The notes under the pieces were generated by a model. It worked only from the letters and a program-made list of their open reading frames with translations, was not told where the DNA came from and did no database searches. Position numbers and translations under genes: made by a program. From Faecalibacterium prausnitzii (GTDB lineage Bacteria > Bacillota > Clostridia > Oscillospirales > Ruminococcaceae), in assembly GCF_019967995.1 (NCBI RefSeq), contig NZ_CP065377.1, positions 806,001-870,000 of the forward strand: DNA of 64,000 bases, given 5' to 3'. This document shows positions 6,621 through 15,134 of the stretch, piece by piece. How positions within the stretch are numbered: the first letter of the stretch is position 1; each line of letters begins with the position of its first letter.

Positions 6621-8546
6621 ATGCTAGAAGATTACAGAAATGCGCTGCGTGCGGGCCAGCGTGCATACCGTGCCTGCGTCGCGCGGGGGCAGTCGCCTTA
6701 TCTGAAAGTCCTGGATGAGATCCTGAACGGTGTGGACATCGTGGCGCAGGAGCCGCTGGGGCTGGTGGACATCCCTGCCGAGAGCATCGTGGGCACCAAG
6801 ACCAGCGGCCGCCACACGGCGTTTGCCGCCAACTTCATGCCCCTGCTGGATGATGACACCGAGTTCGCCGCCAAGTGGTCGAACCTCTGCGATGCCCATC
6901 TGGAAGAGGGCATCCATACCCCCATCATCGCCTACGAATACCTGAACCGGTTCTATGTGCAGGAGGGCAACAAGCGGGTGTCCGTCCTCAAATATTATGA
7001 GGCTGTCACCGTCCCCGGCACCGTGACCCGGCTCATCCCGGCCCGGAACGATACGCTGGAAAATAAGATCTACTACGAATTTCTCGATTTTTACAAACTG
7101 TCCAAGGTGAACAACGTGCGCTTCTCCAAACTGGGCGGCTATGCAAAATTGCAGACTTTGGTCTGCAAGGCGTCGGGCGAAGCCTGGACGGACGACGACC
7201 GGCTGAATTTTTCGTCGCTCTACACCATGTTCAGCCAGCAGTTCTATGCGCTGGGTGGTTCGGCGCTGGACCTGACGCCGGGTGACGCCCTGCTGGTCTA
7301 CCTTTCGGTCTACCGCTATTCGGACGCCTGCCAGTCCACCCCGGCGCAGGTGCGGGAGAACCTCTCCAAGCTGTGGGATGAGATTAGAATCCTGACCGAG
7401 CCTCACGCGGTAACGCTCTCGCTGGAGCCGAACCCCGCCAGCGAGCCGCTGCTGAGCAAGCTGAATATCTTCAGCCAGAAGCCCAGCCAGCTCAAGGTGG
7501 TCTTCCTGCACGAATACAACGCCAAAACGAGCGCCTGGGTGCGCGGCCACGAAAAGGGCATCGAGGCCCTCAAGGCAGAATTTGGCGACCGGCTCGTCAT
7601 CACCAACCGGGAAAACGTGTCCCCGGAGGTGGATGCGGAACAGATCCTGGAAGAAGTGGCCCACGACAATGCGGATGTGGTGTTCACCACCAGCATCCGG
7701 ATGCGGCCTGCCTGCCTGAAGGTGGCGGCCCAGCACCCGAAGACCAAGATCCTGAACTGCTGCCTGAACACCCCGCACCCGCTGGTGCGCACCTACTACC
7801 CGCGCACCTTTGAGGTGAACTACCTGCTGGGGATGCTGGCGGGTATCCTTTCCAAGACAGACCGGGTGGGCTATGTGGCCGCGAACCCGGTGTACGGCAT
7901 CCCGGCGGCGGTCAACGCCTTTGCGCGCGGGATGCGGGCCGTCCGGCCGGACGGCCATGTGGTGCTCCGCTGGGCCTGTGTGCCGGTGGAGGGCCAGCCG
8001 CTGGATTTCTCCGACCGGGAGGACATCACCCTGCTCTACGCCCGCAGCAGCAATGAACCGGCGGACAGCAACCGCGACTTCGGCCTCTGCCGCCGCCTGC
8101 CGGACGGCAGCCTGAAGCCGGTGGCGCTGCCGGTGTGGAAGTGGGAGACCTTCTACATCGGCATCATCCGTTCGGTCTTCAATGGCACCTGGGGCAGCGA
8201 GGCCAGCGGCAAGGCAGTCAACTACTGGTGGGGCCTGCAGAGCGATGCCGAGCGGGTGGACTATTATGAAGAGCTGGCCGGCGGCACCCGCCAGCTGCTG
8301 AACATCATCGAGGAGAACCTGCGCAAGCATGAGCTGGCCATCTTCCCGTCGGGCGGGCTGTATGCGCAGGGGCATGTGAAAATGGTGCCGCAGGGGGATA
8401 CCTACACGCCCAAAGAGCTGATGGAAATGGACTGGCTGGGCGAATGCGTGGAAGGCGCACTGCCGCTCTACGAAGACCTCGACGTCAAAACGCGCGGCCT
8501 GATGGAGATCAATGGTCTGGGCAGCCTGAAAGGGATGCCGCTGTAA
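6621..8546 (+). CDS. Cytosolic BMP-domain (Med-like) substrate-binding protein
   Basis: I place the start at ATG 6621, behind GGAAGGAG, rather than at the upstream in-frame ATGs that lack a ribosome site. The 641-residue protein has an N-terminal unassigned domain (about 1-300) with a ParB-like EGNKRVSVLKYYEA segment. A basic membrane protein (Med/BMP) type periplasmic-binding fold follows from VVFLHEYNAKTSAWV to the end, with NYLLGMLAGILS and VGYVAANPVYGIPAAVNAF as in BMP nucleoside-binding lipoproteins. There is no signal peptide or lipobox, so it probably acts inside the cell as a ligand sensor. No ABC transporter genes lie next to it. Confidence 0.7.
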   Translation: MLEDYRNALRAGQRAYRACVARGQSPYLKVLDEILNGVDIVAQEPLGLVDIPAESIVGTKTSGRHTAFAANFMPLLDDDTEFAAKWSNLCDAHLEEGIHTPIIAYEYLNRFYVQEGNKRVSVLKYYEAVTVPGTVTRLIPARNDTLENKIYYEFLDFYKLSKVNNVRFSKLGGYAKLQTLVCKASGEAWTDDDRLNFSSLYTMFSQQFYALGGSALDLTPGDALLVYLSVYRYSDACQSTPAQVRENLSKLWDEIRILTEPHAVTLSLEPNPASEPLLSKLNIFSQKPSQLKVVFLHEYNAKTSAWVRGHEKGIEALKAEFGDRLVITNRENVSPEVDAEQILEEVAHDNADVVFTTSIRMRPACLKVAAQHPKTKILNCCLNTPHPLVRTYYPRTFEVNYLLGMLAGILSKTDRVGYVAANPVYGIPAAVNAFARGMRAVRPDGHVVLRWACVPVEGQPLDFSDREDITLLYARSSNEPADSNRDFGLCRRLPDGSLKPVALPVWKWETFYIGIIRSVFNGTWGSEASGKAVNYWWGLQSDAERVDYYEELAGGTRQLLNIIEENLRKHELAIFPSGGLYAQGHVKMVPQGDTYTPKELMEMDWLGECVEGALPLYEDLDVKTRGLMEINGLGSLKGMPL

Positions 8547-8582
8547 CGAGCAAAAAATTCAACAGAATGGAGCATTGCGGAC

Positions 8583-9245
8583 GTGAAGATACTTGCGATT
8601 TCGGATACCCCCTCCAAAGCACTGTGGGATTACTGCACACGGGAGCGGCTGCAGGGGATCGACCTGATCCTTTCCTGCGGCGACCTGCCCAAGAAATACC
8701 TGGAATACCTGACGAATTTCACCTCGGCCCCGATCTTATACGTGCACGGCAACCATGACGGCAGCTACCGCCACGGCGAGCCGGGCGGCTGCATCTGCGT
8801 GGACGATGAGGTCTACGTCTGGAAAGGGCTGCGCATCATGGGGCTGGGCGGCTGCATCCGCTACAACCGGGACGAGGATGCCTACCAGTACACCGAGCGG
8901 GAGATGCGCCGCCGGGTGCGGAAGCTCTGGTTCAAGGCCCACCGCGCGGGCGGCATCGACCTGCTGCTGACCCATGCCCCGGCAGGCGGCCTGAACGATG
9001 GCTTTGACAAGGCCCACAAGGGGTTCGACTGCTTCAATGACCTGCTGGAAGAATACCAGCCCAGGTGGTTCGTGCACGGCCATATCCACCTGAGTTATGA
9101 TGCAAAGCTGCCCCGCGTATGCAGCTGCGGACGCACGACGGTCATCAATGCGACCGAGCGGTATGAGTTCGAGATCCCGGACCCGGACCCGCAGGCCCGG
9201 CGCAGATTTTTCTGGAAAAATCCCGCCTTCCCGACGGAAGAATGA
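8583..9245 (+). CDS. Metallophosphoesterase
   Basis: The protein begins at GTG with KILAISDTPSKALWDY, then has LILSCGDLP, VHGNHDGSY, LLLTHAPAGG and VHGHIHLSY. These are the successive metal-binding blocks of calcineurin-like phosphoesterases; the first block has Asp but lacks the usual DxH histidine (SDTP). At 220 residues it is a stand-alone catalytic domain without signal peptide. The substrate is unknown. It follows the BMP-domain gene by 36 bases and precedes the M32 peptidase by 16, so the three may form one transcript. Confidence 0.85.
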   Translation: MKILAISDTPSKALWDYCTRERLQGIDLILSCGDLPKKYLEYLTNFTSAPILYVHGNHDGSYRHGEPGGCICVDDEVYVWKGLRIMGLGGCIRYNRDEDAYQYTEREMRRRVRKLWFKAHRAGGIDLLLTHAPAGGLNDGFDKAHKGFDCFNDLLEEYQPRWFVHGHIHLSYDAKLPRVCSCGRTTVINATERYEFEIPDPDPQARRRFFWKNPAFPTEE

Positions 9246-9261
9246 AAAAAGGAGAAGCCCT

Positions 9262-10758
9262 ATGGAACAAACGGAACGACTGGCCCGCCTTGACGCATTG
9301 CAAAAGAAACTCTATGCCTATGCCTGCGCGGAGAACTCCCTCTATCTGGACGCCGTGACGGTGGCCCCGAAGAATACCGCCGAGGGCCGGGGCGTGGCTC
9401 TCGGCATCCTGGCCGGAGAGCACCAGAAGCTGTTGACCGACCCGGAGACGAAGCGCCTGCTGGATGAACTGGCTGCGGCGTCCGGCTCGCTCGATGCCCT
9501 CCACAAGCGCGAGGTGGAGCTGCTGCGCCGCGAGAGCGGGAAACTGGCCCGCATCCCGGCGGACGAGTATATGGCCTACACCGAGCTGACCAACCGCGCC
9601 AGCGATGTGTGGCACAAGGCCAAGGAGAACGATGATTTTGCTTCGTTCTGCCCCGTTTTGCAGGAGCTTGTGGATTACAACCGGAAATTTGCGGGCTACT
9701 ACGATGCAGCCAAGGCTCCCTACGACGCCTTGCTGAACGAGTATGAGCGCGGGGTGGACACCCGGCAGCTGGACGCCTTCTTTGAGACGCTGCGGGATGG
9801 CATCGTGCCGCTTGTCCGGGCCATCAGCGAGAAGCCCCCGGTCGATGACCGCTTCCTGCATCTGGAATATCCGGTGGAGCGGCAGAAGGCCTTTGCCGAC
9901 TACATCATGGAGGTCATGGGCATCGACCGCGGCCACTGCGGCCTCGGTGAGACCGAGCATCCCTTCACGCTGGAGTTCAATAACAAGGATGTCCGCATCA
10001 CCACCCATTACGATCTGCACAACGTGGCCTCGTCGATGTACTCTGTTCTCCACGAGGGCGGCCATGCGCTGTACGAGCTGGGCATCCGGGACGACTTGCA
10101 GTACACCTGCCTGGCCGGCGGCGTCAGCATGGGCGTCCACGAGAGCCAGTCCCGCTTTTACGAGAACCTCATCGGGCGTTCCCGCGCGTTCCTTGAGGCC
10201 ATCTACCCCAGGGTGCAGGCGTTCTTCCCGGAGCAGCTGGGCGGGGTGAGCGCCGAGCAGTTCTACCGGGCCGTGAACAAGGTAGAGCCGAGCCTTATCC
10301 GCACCGAGTCGGACGAGCTGACCTACTGCCTGCATATCATGGTGCGGTACGAGATTGAAAAACAGCTCATCGGCGGTACGCTGCGGGCAGAGGAAGTCCC
10401 GGCCGAGTGGGCCCGCCTGTATCGGGAATATCTGGGCGTGGAGGTCCCCAATGACCGGGAGGGCTGCCTGCAGGACAGCCATTGGTCCGGCGGCTCCTTC
10501 GGTTACTTCCCGTCGTACGCGCTGGGCAATGCCTACGGCGCGCAGATGCTCCGCAGGATGGAGCAGGCGTTCGATGTGTTCGGGCAGGTGGCAAAGGGCG
10601 ACCTCTCCGGCGTGACCGGCTGGCTGCGGGAGCATGTGCACCAGTACGGCCAGCTGCTGGAACCGGCCGACGTGGTCCGGAATGCCTGCGGCACCCTTGA
10701 CCCGCAGGTGTACCTCGATTACCTGACCCGAAAATACACAGAGCTGTACGCGCTGTAA
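9262..10758 (+). CDS. M32 family metallocarboxypeptidase
   Basis: The start is ATG 9262 behind AAAGGAG. The 498-residue protein shows the zinc motif HEGGHALYELG (HExxH) and the downstream HESQSRFYENLIGRS block, in which the Glu is a zinc ligand. SGGSFGYFPSYALGNAYGAQ near the C-terminus is also typical of family M32 carboxypeptidases. These cytosolic enzymes remove C-terminal residues from peptides. Length matches the family (about 500). It ends just before a bidirectional terminator. Confidence 0.95.
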   Translation: MEQTERLARLDALQKKLYAYACAENSLYLDAVTVAPKNTAEGRGVALGILAGEHQKLLTDPETKRLLDELAAASGSLDALHKREVELLRRESGKLARIPADEYMAYTELTNRASDVWHKAKENDDFASFCPVLQELVDYNRKFAGYYDAAKAPYDALLNEYERGVDTRQLDAFFETLRDGIVPLVRAISEKPPVDDRFLHLEYPVERQKAFADYIMEVMGIDRGHCGLGETEHPFTLEFNNKDVRITTHYDLHNVASSMYSVLHEGGHALYELGIRDDLQYTCLAGGVSMGVHESQSRFYENLIGRSRAFLEAIYPRVQAFFPEQLGGVSAEQFYRAVNKVEPSLIRTESDELTYCLHIMVRYEIEKQLIGGTLRAEEVPAEWARLYREYLGVEVPNDREGCLQDSHWSGGSFGYFPSYALGNAYGAQMLRRMEQAFDVFGQVAKGDLSGVTGWLREHVHQYGQLLEPADVVRNACGTLDPQVYLDYLTRKYTELYAL

Positions 10759-10777
10759 GCTGTAAAAAACAAACACA

Positions 10778-10811
10778 AAAGCGGCACCGGATGCAGTTCC
10801 GATGCCGCTTT
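10778..10811. terminator. Bidirectional terminator
   Basis: AAAGCGGCA and TGCCGCTTT enclose an inner CCGGA/TTCCG stem, with A- and T-runs on the two sides. It separates the M32 gene (plus) from the DUF6465 gene (minus), which converge here. Confidence 0.8.
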
Positions 10812-10864
10812 GTTGTTTCACAGTGGAGCCATCACAGTTGTGGGAACGGATGGGACACAGCCGC

Positions 10865-11194
10865 TCAGAGAGGGAGCTTGCCGCTGACTTTGTTCACGAC
10901 GTAGTAAGCAGCTTCCTCTTCGGGCTTGATATACACCTTGCAGGACTGGACGCCGACCTTGTGGGTCAGGCGGTAATCGGCCTTGGCACGGTCCACCAGG
11001 TCGGTGATGTTGTACTGCTTGCCGCCGTGCTCAACGTAGACTTCCGGTGCCAGCGGCGGACGGCCGCGATGCGCCGTTTTGCCGGTCTTGGCAGTGGTTT
11101 TGGCGGCCTTGTCCGCTTTGGCCGTCTTACGCGCAGTCTTTTCCACAGCAGGAGCGTCTGCGGCGGTGGAGACAACGTTTTTTTTCTCAGACAT
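10865..11194 (-). CDS. DUF6465 family protein
   Basis: The start ATG at 11194 follows AGAAAGAAGG; an in-frame ATG 21 bases earlier has no such site. The 109-residue protein has a Lys/Ala/Thr-rich, probably disordered N-terminal half (KTARKTAKADKAAKTTAKTG). Its compact C-terminal domain (VYVEHGGKQYNITDLVDRAK, then VGVQSCKVYIKPEEEAAYYV) matches DUF6465 proteins of Clostridia. The basic tail suggests nucleic-acid or surface contact, but no function is known. A TTTACA-17-TATTAT promoter lies about 100 bases upstream. Confidence 0.75.
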   Translation of the reverse strand: MSEKKNVVSTAADAPAVEKTARKTAKADKAAKTTAKTGKTAHRGRPPLAPEVYVEHGGKQYNITDLVDRAKADYRLTHKVGVQSCKVYIKPEEEAAYYVVNKVSGKLPL

Positions 11195-11289
11195 GGATTC
11201 AACCTTCTTTCTCAAAAATATCTGCGCTGTACACAGCGCTGGATGACCCCAATGAAAAGAATCGATTTCAAACGGTCACATATAATTAT

Positions 11290-11318
11290 ATAATAGTGAC
11301 TTCGAAATCATTTGTAAA
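11290..11318 (-). promoter_or_regulatory. Promoter of the DUF6465 gene
   Basis: Minus strand TTTACA, 17 bases, TATTAT, about 95 bases upstream of the start. Spacing is optimal, and no other minus-strand gene begins between it and DUF6465. Confidence 0.7.
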
Positions 11319-11378
11319 GAGGTTTTTCGAAAATAGGTCTGATTTCAGCAAGAATCTGCGTAAGAATCTGAAAAAGAA

Positions 11379-11858
11379 TTACTCTTTGCATAGCTCTTCG
11401 GCACGGCGGACGATGGGGGAAAGCAGCGAAGAATCCCAATCTTCCGCAAGGGCAAATAGATCGTCACAGATCTCCTTCCGGATGCGGTCGGTGCTGCGCC
11501 GCTGGGCAAGTGTGAACAGCGCAGCCAGGAGCCGCAGCTTCAGGGTGCGAAGCTCCCCCGGTGCATCCCACAGCCGGGCCAGGTCGTAGTTGTCGGTGTT
11601 GCCGCAGCGCATGGTGCAGGTGGTGCAGTTGGGCGCGACCCGGTGCTTCTCGGTCTCGACGATGTCCTGCATCCGGCGCAGAGCGTCCTCGGCGGTGTCC
11701 GCCCTGGCCGCCTGCCGCAGCCCGGCGGCCAGAACGTGGTCGGTGTCTTCGGTCTTCGGTTCGTTGACGGTGGCGCGCGCCAGCCCGATCAGCGCACCCA
11801 GCAAACGGTCCCGCTGGCGCTGTGCAGCCGTCGCAGGAGCAGAAAGCAGTAAATCCAT
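11379..11858 (-). CDS. Helical protein with a Cys-x2-Cys-x3-Cys motif
   Basis: ATG 11858 follows AAAGGAGGATCT. The 159-residue product is helical and Ala/Leu/Arg-rich, with a single cysteine cluster (NCTTCTMRCGNTDNYDL) near residues 77-90 that could bind a metal or iron-sulfur cluster. The cluster resembles the N-terminal Cys pattern of hybrid-cluster proteins, but the rest of such a protein is absent. The family is not recognised. A promoter (TGGTCA-17-TATACT) lies about 50 bases upstream, and the gene is the last chromosomal gene before the tRNA-Leu region. Confidence 0.6.
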   Translation of the reverse strand: MDLLLSAPATAAQRQRDRLLGALIGLARATVNEPKTEDTDHVLAAGLRQAARADTAEDALRRMQDIVETEKHRVAPNCTTCTMRCGNTDNYDLARLWDAPGELRTLKLRLLAALFTLAQRRSTDRIRKEICDDLFALAEDWDSSLLSPIVRRAEELCKE

Positions 11859-11903
11859 AGATCCTCCTTTTGATCGGGGAATTCTCCCCGGAATGGTGCA
11901 TTC

Positions 11904-11932
11904 AGTATACACGAAAAAACCGAAGCTGACCA
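11904..11932 (-). promoter_or_regulatory. Promoter of the Cys-motif protein gene
   Basis: Minus strand TGGTCA, 17 bases, TATACT preceded by GTG. It is located 45 bases before the start codon at 11858. Confidence 0.6.
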
Positions 11933-11968
11933 GAGATCGGGCCGTTTTGGAAAAAATATTTTTCCGGC

Positions 11969-11997
11969 TTGATTTTGCGGCAGAAATAGATTATAAT
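11969..11997 (+). promoter_or_regulatory. Promoter of tRNA-Leu
   Basis: TTGATT, 17 bases, TATAAT, ending 22 bases before the 5' end of the tRNA-Leu fragment at 12020. The intact promoter shows that a functional tRNA gene stood here before the element arrived. Confidence 0.8.
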
Positions 11998-12019
11998 ATT
12001 ACTGTTCTGTATGGAATCA

Positions 12020-12068
12020 GCCGGTGTGTCGGAATGGCAGACGAGGGGGACTCAAAATCCCCTTCGTG
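12020..12068 (+). pseudogene. 5' half of a tRNA-Leu (CAA) gene
   Basis: GCCGGTGTGTCGGAATGGCAG followed by GGGGA-CTCAAAA-TCCCC gives acceptor strand, D arm and anticodon arm of tRNA-Leu(CAA). No T arm and no 3' acceptor strand complementary to GCCGGTG occur in the 135 bases that follow (12069-12205). That stretch encodes no convincing protein and contains an imperfect TTCGTGA...TCACGAG dyad. The break just after the anticodon stem marks a recombination point, presumably the chromosomal side of the ICE attachment site. Confidence 0.7.
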
Positions 12069-12205
12069 ATTTTCCGTGTCTGTGCGAGAAATTCACGAGT
12101 GTACGTTGGGTTTTGAGGGTTTGTCGGAGCGAGATTTCTTACATCCCTCCTGAACATCCCTCCAATCTCCAGAAACCGGTACTAATGTCCCAAAATTGAA
12201 TATAA

Positions 12206-12284
12206 GCCGATGTGGCGGAATGGCAGACGCAAACGACTCAAAATCGTTCGGGAAACCATGTGGGTTCGAGTCCCACCATCGGCA
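12206..12284 (+). tRNA. tRNA-Leu (CAA) next to the integrase
   Basis: The acceptor arms GCCGATG and CATCGGC pair with discriminator A. The anticodon arm is AACGA-CTCAAAA-TCGTT with CAA, and the T arm is GTGGG-TTCGAGT-CCCAC. The variable arm is short for a leucine tRNA (about 11 bases, GG-GAAA-CC). It differs clearly from the neighbouring half gene, so it is not a simple duplication. It may be the integration target whose 3' end was restored by the element, or a tRNA carried on the element. Confidence 0.9.
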
Positions 12285-12346
12285 CTTCATCATAAAACAG
12301 CTTAGGAACGAAAGATTTTAGGCTGTTTTTCTTTTTTGCCCATTTT

Positions 12347-13843
12347 TTATACTTTGGCGTTTTCTGGGAAGATATTGACGATTGCATTCGCCGAAGATAC
12401 CTTACTGGAGAAATCCAGATGTGTATAAATGTTGCTTGTCGTGCTGATGTCGCTGTGCCCCAGCCACTCCTGAATCTCCTTCAGGCTCACGCCATTGGCA
12501 TAGAGCAGACTGGCGCAGCTATGGCGCAGATCGTGAAAGCGGATACGCTTCATCTGGTGTGCGACCAGAAAATCCGGGAAATGTTGGCTCAGGAAATCGG
12601 GCCGAATCCGTTTTCCCATCGGGTCTACATAGATATAGTCAAGATAATCGGTGCAATAGCTTTTGCCGCAGACCTTCCGATTCTGCTCCTGCTCCTTTTT
12701 CATTTTATTGAGCATCTGCTCACAGGCAGGGATTAGGGGAAGTGTCCGGCAGCTCGACTTTGTTTTTGTCTTATCTCGTGCGATTTCTGTTAGCGTTCCG
12801 TTGACCTTTGCGGTCACAACCGTATGCTGAATGCTGATTTTCTTGTTTTCAAAGTCAATGGCATCCCATTTCAAGCCAACAACTTCACTGCGCCGCAGGC
12901 CGTAGAATGCAGCCATGATAACGCCAAACTCCGAAGGGTCACCTTGAATCGCTTTGAAAAGCTGCTCCAGTTCTTCACCACTGTAAATCTCCGACTTGAA
13001 CTTTTCCTTACGAGGACGTTCAACGCGATCTGCCGGGTTGGAACGGATCATGCCGATTTGAAAAGCGTACTGCAAGCATTTGCGGATGTTGGCGTGATAG
13101 TGAATGACGGTGTTTGCCGTAAGGCCACGATCCAACTCATGCTGGTAGAAGTCTTGGATGTATTTGGGATGCTGTTCCATATCCTGCAATGTATAGTGGA
13201 GCGGTTCAAAATATGGGACGATCTTGTGAACGATTGCTCTTTCATAGCTGGTATAGGTTGTGATTTCCACTCGTGACTTCATCATTTTCAACCAGTCCGT
13301 GATGAAGTCGGTGAAAAGTACCGGGGAGTTATCAAGGCAGGGGTCAACTTCTTTGATGGGGCTGACCTTCAGCCAATTATTGTCAACGGCATATTGTAGG
13401 GCATCGGTCAACTCCTTGTGCCAATCCAGAAGCTGCTGTACACTGGCCTCCTCCTGCTGACGCTCATAGCGGAAGAACGTTTCCAGATCGCGCGGAGAGA
13501 GTGCTTTCAAAGACAGCCGCTTCTTTTCAAAGTATGGGACAACTACTCTTCCCAGATCATAAGCATATCTGCCATAGGTTTCGGGCGGAAGGTTCATCAC
13601 GCTTTCCCGAAGCCAGCGGTTCAGATATTCCGATACCGGCAGGTCGGAAACCTGCTGCATCGTTTCAGGGTTAAACTCTTTTTGTGTTTTACGCAACAGA
13701 GATTCAGCTCTTTTTTTGTTTCCTTTAACAGGAAGTCCTGTGCTGATGGATTTGGTTCTGCGCTTTCCATCTGTGTCTTTCCAGCTCAGAATCATCTGAT
13801 ACATACCGTTTTGTTCTCTTAAATGTCCGGCCACATTTGTCAT
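12347..13843 (-). CDS. int: Tyrosine recombinase (ICE integrase)
   Basis: The 498-residue protein has an N-terminal arm-binding domain (GMYQMILSWKDTDGKRRTKS), a central SAM-like core-binding domain and a C-terminal catalytic domain. Catalytic residues are visible: Arg in FYGLRRSEVVGLKWD, His and Arg in FHDLRHSCASLL (about 437-441), His in WLGHSDIST, and the Tyr nucleophile in SNIYTHLD near residue 473. It directs integration and excision of the element. It lies 62 bases from the 3' end of tRNA-Leu and follows the excisionase gene directly, an arrangement common in Firmicute ICEs. Confidence 0.93.
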   Translation of the reverse strand: MTNVAGHLREQNGMYQMILSWKDTDGKRRTKSISTGLPVKGNKKRAESLLRKTQKEFNPETMQQVSDLPVSEYLNRWLRESVMNLPPETYGRYAYDLGRVVVPYFEKKRLSLKALSPRDLETFFRYERQQEEASVQQLLDWHKELTDALQYAVDNNWLKVSPIKEVDPCLDNSPVLFTDFITDWLKMMKSRVEITTYTSYERAIVHKIVPYFEPLHYTLQDMEQHPKYIQDFYQHELDRGLTANTVIHYHANIRKCLQYAFQIGMIRSNPADRVERPRKEKFKSEIYSGEELEQLFKAIQGDPSEFGVIMAAFYGLRRSEVVGLKWDAIDFENKKISIQHTVVTAKVNGTLTEIARDKTKTKSSCRTLPLIPACEQMLNKMKKEQEQNRKVCGKSYCTDYLDYIYVDPMGKRIRPDFLSQHFPDFLVAHQMKRIRFHDLRHSCASLLYANGVSLKEIQEWLGHSDISTTSNIYTHLDFSSKVSSANAIVNIFPENAKV

Positions 13844-13845
13844 AG

Positions 13846-14211
13846 TTATGCTCCTTTCTGTTCGCAGCCAAACGTCCTTTGCTTAGGCATCATAAGTTTA
13901 GAAGATTCTGGAGTGTTTTGCAAGGATGGCACAAGGGAGTTTGAAAGGTGCATCCCTCCAAGTTGCCGATCCTGATCGAGCAGGTACTCTACCACGCAGA
14001 GTTTTGGTATCTTATAGCTGCGTCCTACACGCGCCGAGTGGATCTTATTCTGCTTGACCAACAGATACGCATTCTTCCGGCAGATGCCAAGCATTTCCTG
14101 AAGATGCTCCACCGTCACCACATCCGGGTAGTCCTTGAACATCGTCAGATACCTCTCCGTCTTTCGGTCAGGCTCTTCCTGAATCAAAGTGCAGGCTGCG
14201 ATCTCGCTCAT
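13846..14211 (-). CDS. xis: Excisionase-type helix-turn-helix protein
   Basis: The 121-residue product has a MerR/excisionase-like winged helix (VVTVEHLQEMLGICRKNAYL, then KQNKIHSARVGRSYKIPKLC). The pattern of an HTH followed by GRSYKIP is standard for the small DNA-bending proteins that steer tyrosine recombinases toward excision. The C-terminal 40 residues are polar and unassigned. The start follows AGAGAGGACAGG. Its stop is three bases from the integrase start and the ribosome site of int lies within it, so the two are translationally coupled. Confidence 0.8.
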   Translation of the reverse strand: MSEIAACTLIQEEPDRKTERYLTMFKDYPDVVTVEHLQEMLGICRKNAYLLVKQNKIHSARVGRSYKIPKLCVVEYLLDQDRQLGGMHLSNSLVPSLQNTPESSKLMMPKQRTFGCEQKGA

Positions 14212-14275
14212 TCCTGTCCTCTCTTTCTAGTTCAATATGTCGATTATTCAGCAGAAAATACTATATGTAAAGTGT

Positions 14276-14298
14276 GATGGTCTTTTTCGGGGACCATC
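14276..14298 (-). terminator. Short hairpin between xis and the ParB-like gene
   Basis: GATGGTC and GACCATC pair around a 9-base loop in the 113-base gap before xis. The T-tract on the minus strand is weak, so it may act as an attenuator or not at all. Confidence 0.35.
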
Positions 14299-14324
14299 TC
14301 ACTTGCCAAAGGAGATATTTGAGC

Positions 14325-15134
14325 TTAGAACTTCATCGGCAGTGCGTCTTTCCTGCACTTGCCGTTGTAGGTGGTGTAGATGGGGTAAACGTACCGCCGC
14401 CAGCCCGGAAGCTTGGCGGGGTTATCCCGGCTGACACGGTAGAGCTCCATGGGATGGACGCCGCTCAGCGCACGGACAAGCCGCTCCTCGCTGTACTGCC
14501 CATGATACAGCTGCACAAAGTACATCACGCCCCGCAGGACAGCCGCCCGGAAGGAATCCGGTTTGCCCTCCCACGCTTCCACGATGTGCCGCAGAGCTTC
14601 GCAGTAGATCTCTTCGCCCAGCTGGTCGTACAGCTTCAGCGCCGTGCCCACGCAGCCGATGCGGTAGTCGCTCAGCTGCATACTGTCGTAGTTGAGGGAA
14701 AGCCCCGCCCGGTTAGTGGCTGCGACAAACGCCTTGGAAGGCGCATCGCCGCCCACCACCTTGGCGCGCAGCTTGATGCCCGCCGACAGGGGTGCGGCGT
14801 GACCGTTCTGCTCGGCAAAGAGCAGGGCTTCCTGCTCCATCGTCAGACCGGTGTAGACCTTGCAGAGGATCGGGCGGTCCTCGCCGCCGTTGAGGAGGAT
14901 GCAGCCCTCGATGGTGTGCTGCCCATCCATTACATAGTACCTGCCGTTGCGGAAGCTGACCTTCGGCTCGTTAACGATGTACTCGTTGAAGTCCCTTGCA
15001 ATCAGCTCCACCCTCTTGCGCTCTACGCCCCGCTGGTAGATCTCGCGGGGATAGATCAGCTTGCTGCTGTGGATGACCGAAAGCTGGTACGGCGGGTTGA
15101 TACCAATGAAAGTATTGTTGTCGTTCAGGCGCAT
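14325..15134 (-). CDS. ParB-like protein, DUF6551 type
   Basis: The start at 15134 follows AAGGAGG. The 269-residue protein has a ParB/sulfiredoxin-like segment: YYVMDGQHTIEGC (the DGQH motif) followed by LFAEQNG. Helices and a Tyr/Lys-rich tail complete it. In the ParB-like superfamily this motif forms a nucleotide-binding pocket; DUF6551 members are frequent on Firmicute ICEs but their task is unknown. It overlaps the PemK/MazF-like gene by ten bases, so both are made together. Confidence 0.65.
   Translation of the reverse strand: MRLNDNNTFIGINPPYQLSVIHSSKLIYPREIYQRGVERKRVELIARDFNEYIVNEPKVSFRNGRYYVMDGQHTIEGCILLNGGEDRPILCKVYTGLTMEQEALLFAEQNGHAAPLSAGIKLRAKVVGGDAPSKAFVAATNRAGLSLNYDSMQLSDYRIGCVGTALKLYDQLGEEIYCEALRHIVEAWEGKPDSFRAAVLRGVMYFVQLYHGQYSEERLVRALSGVHPMELYRVSRDNPAKLPGWRRYVYPIYTTYNGKCRKDALPMKF

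Noticed and set aside
12093..12293. 66-residue minus-strand protein over tRNA-Leu
   Set aside because: It is the antisense translation of the tRNA gene and the att-like spacer, a common artefact at integration sites.
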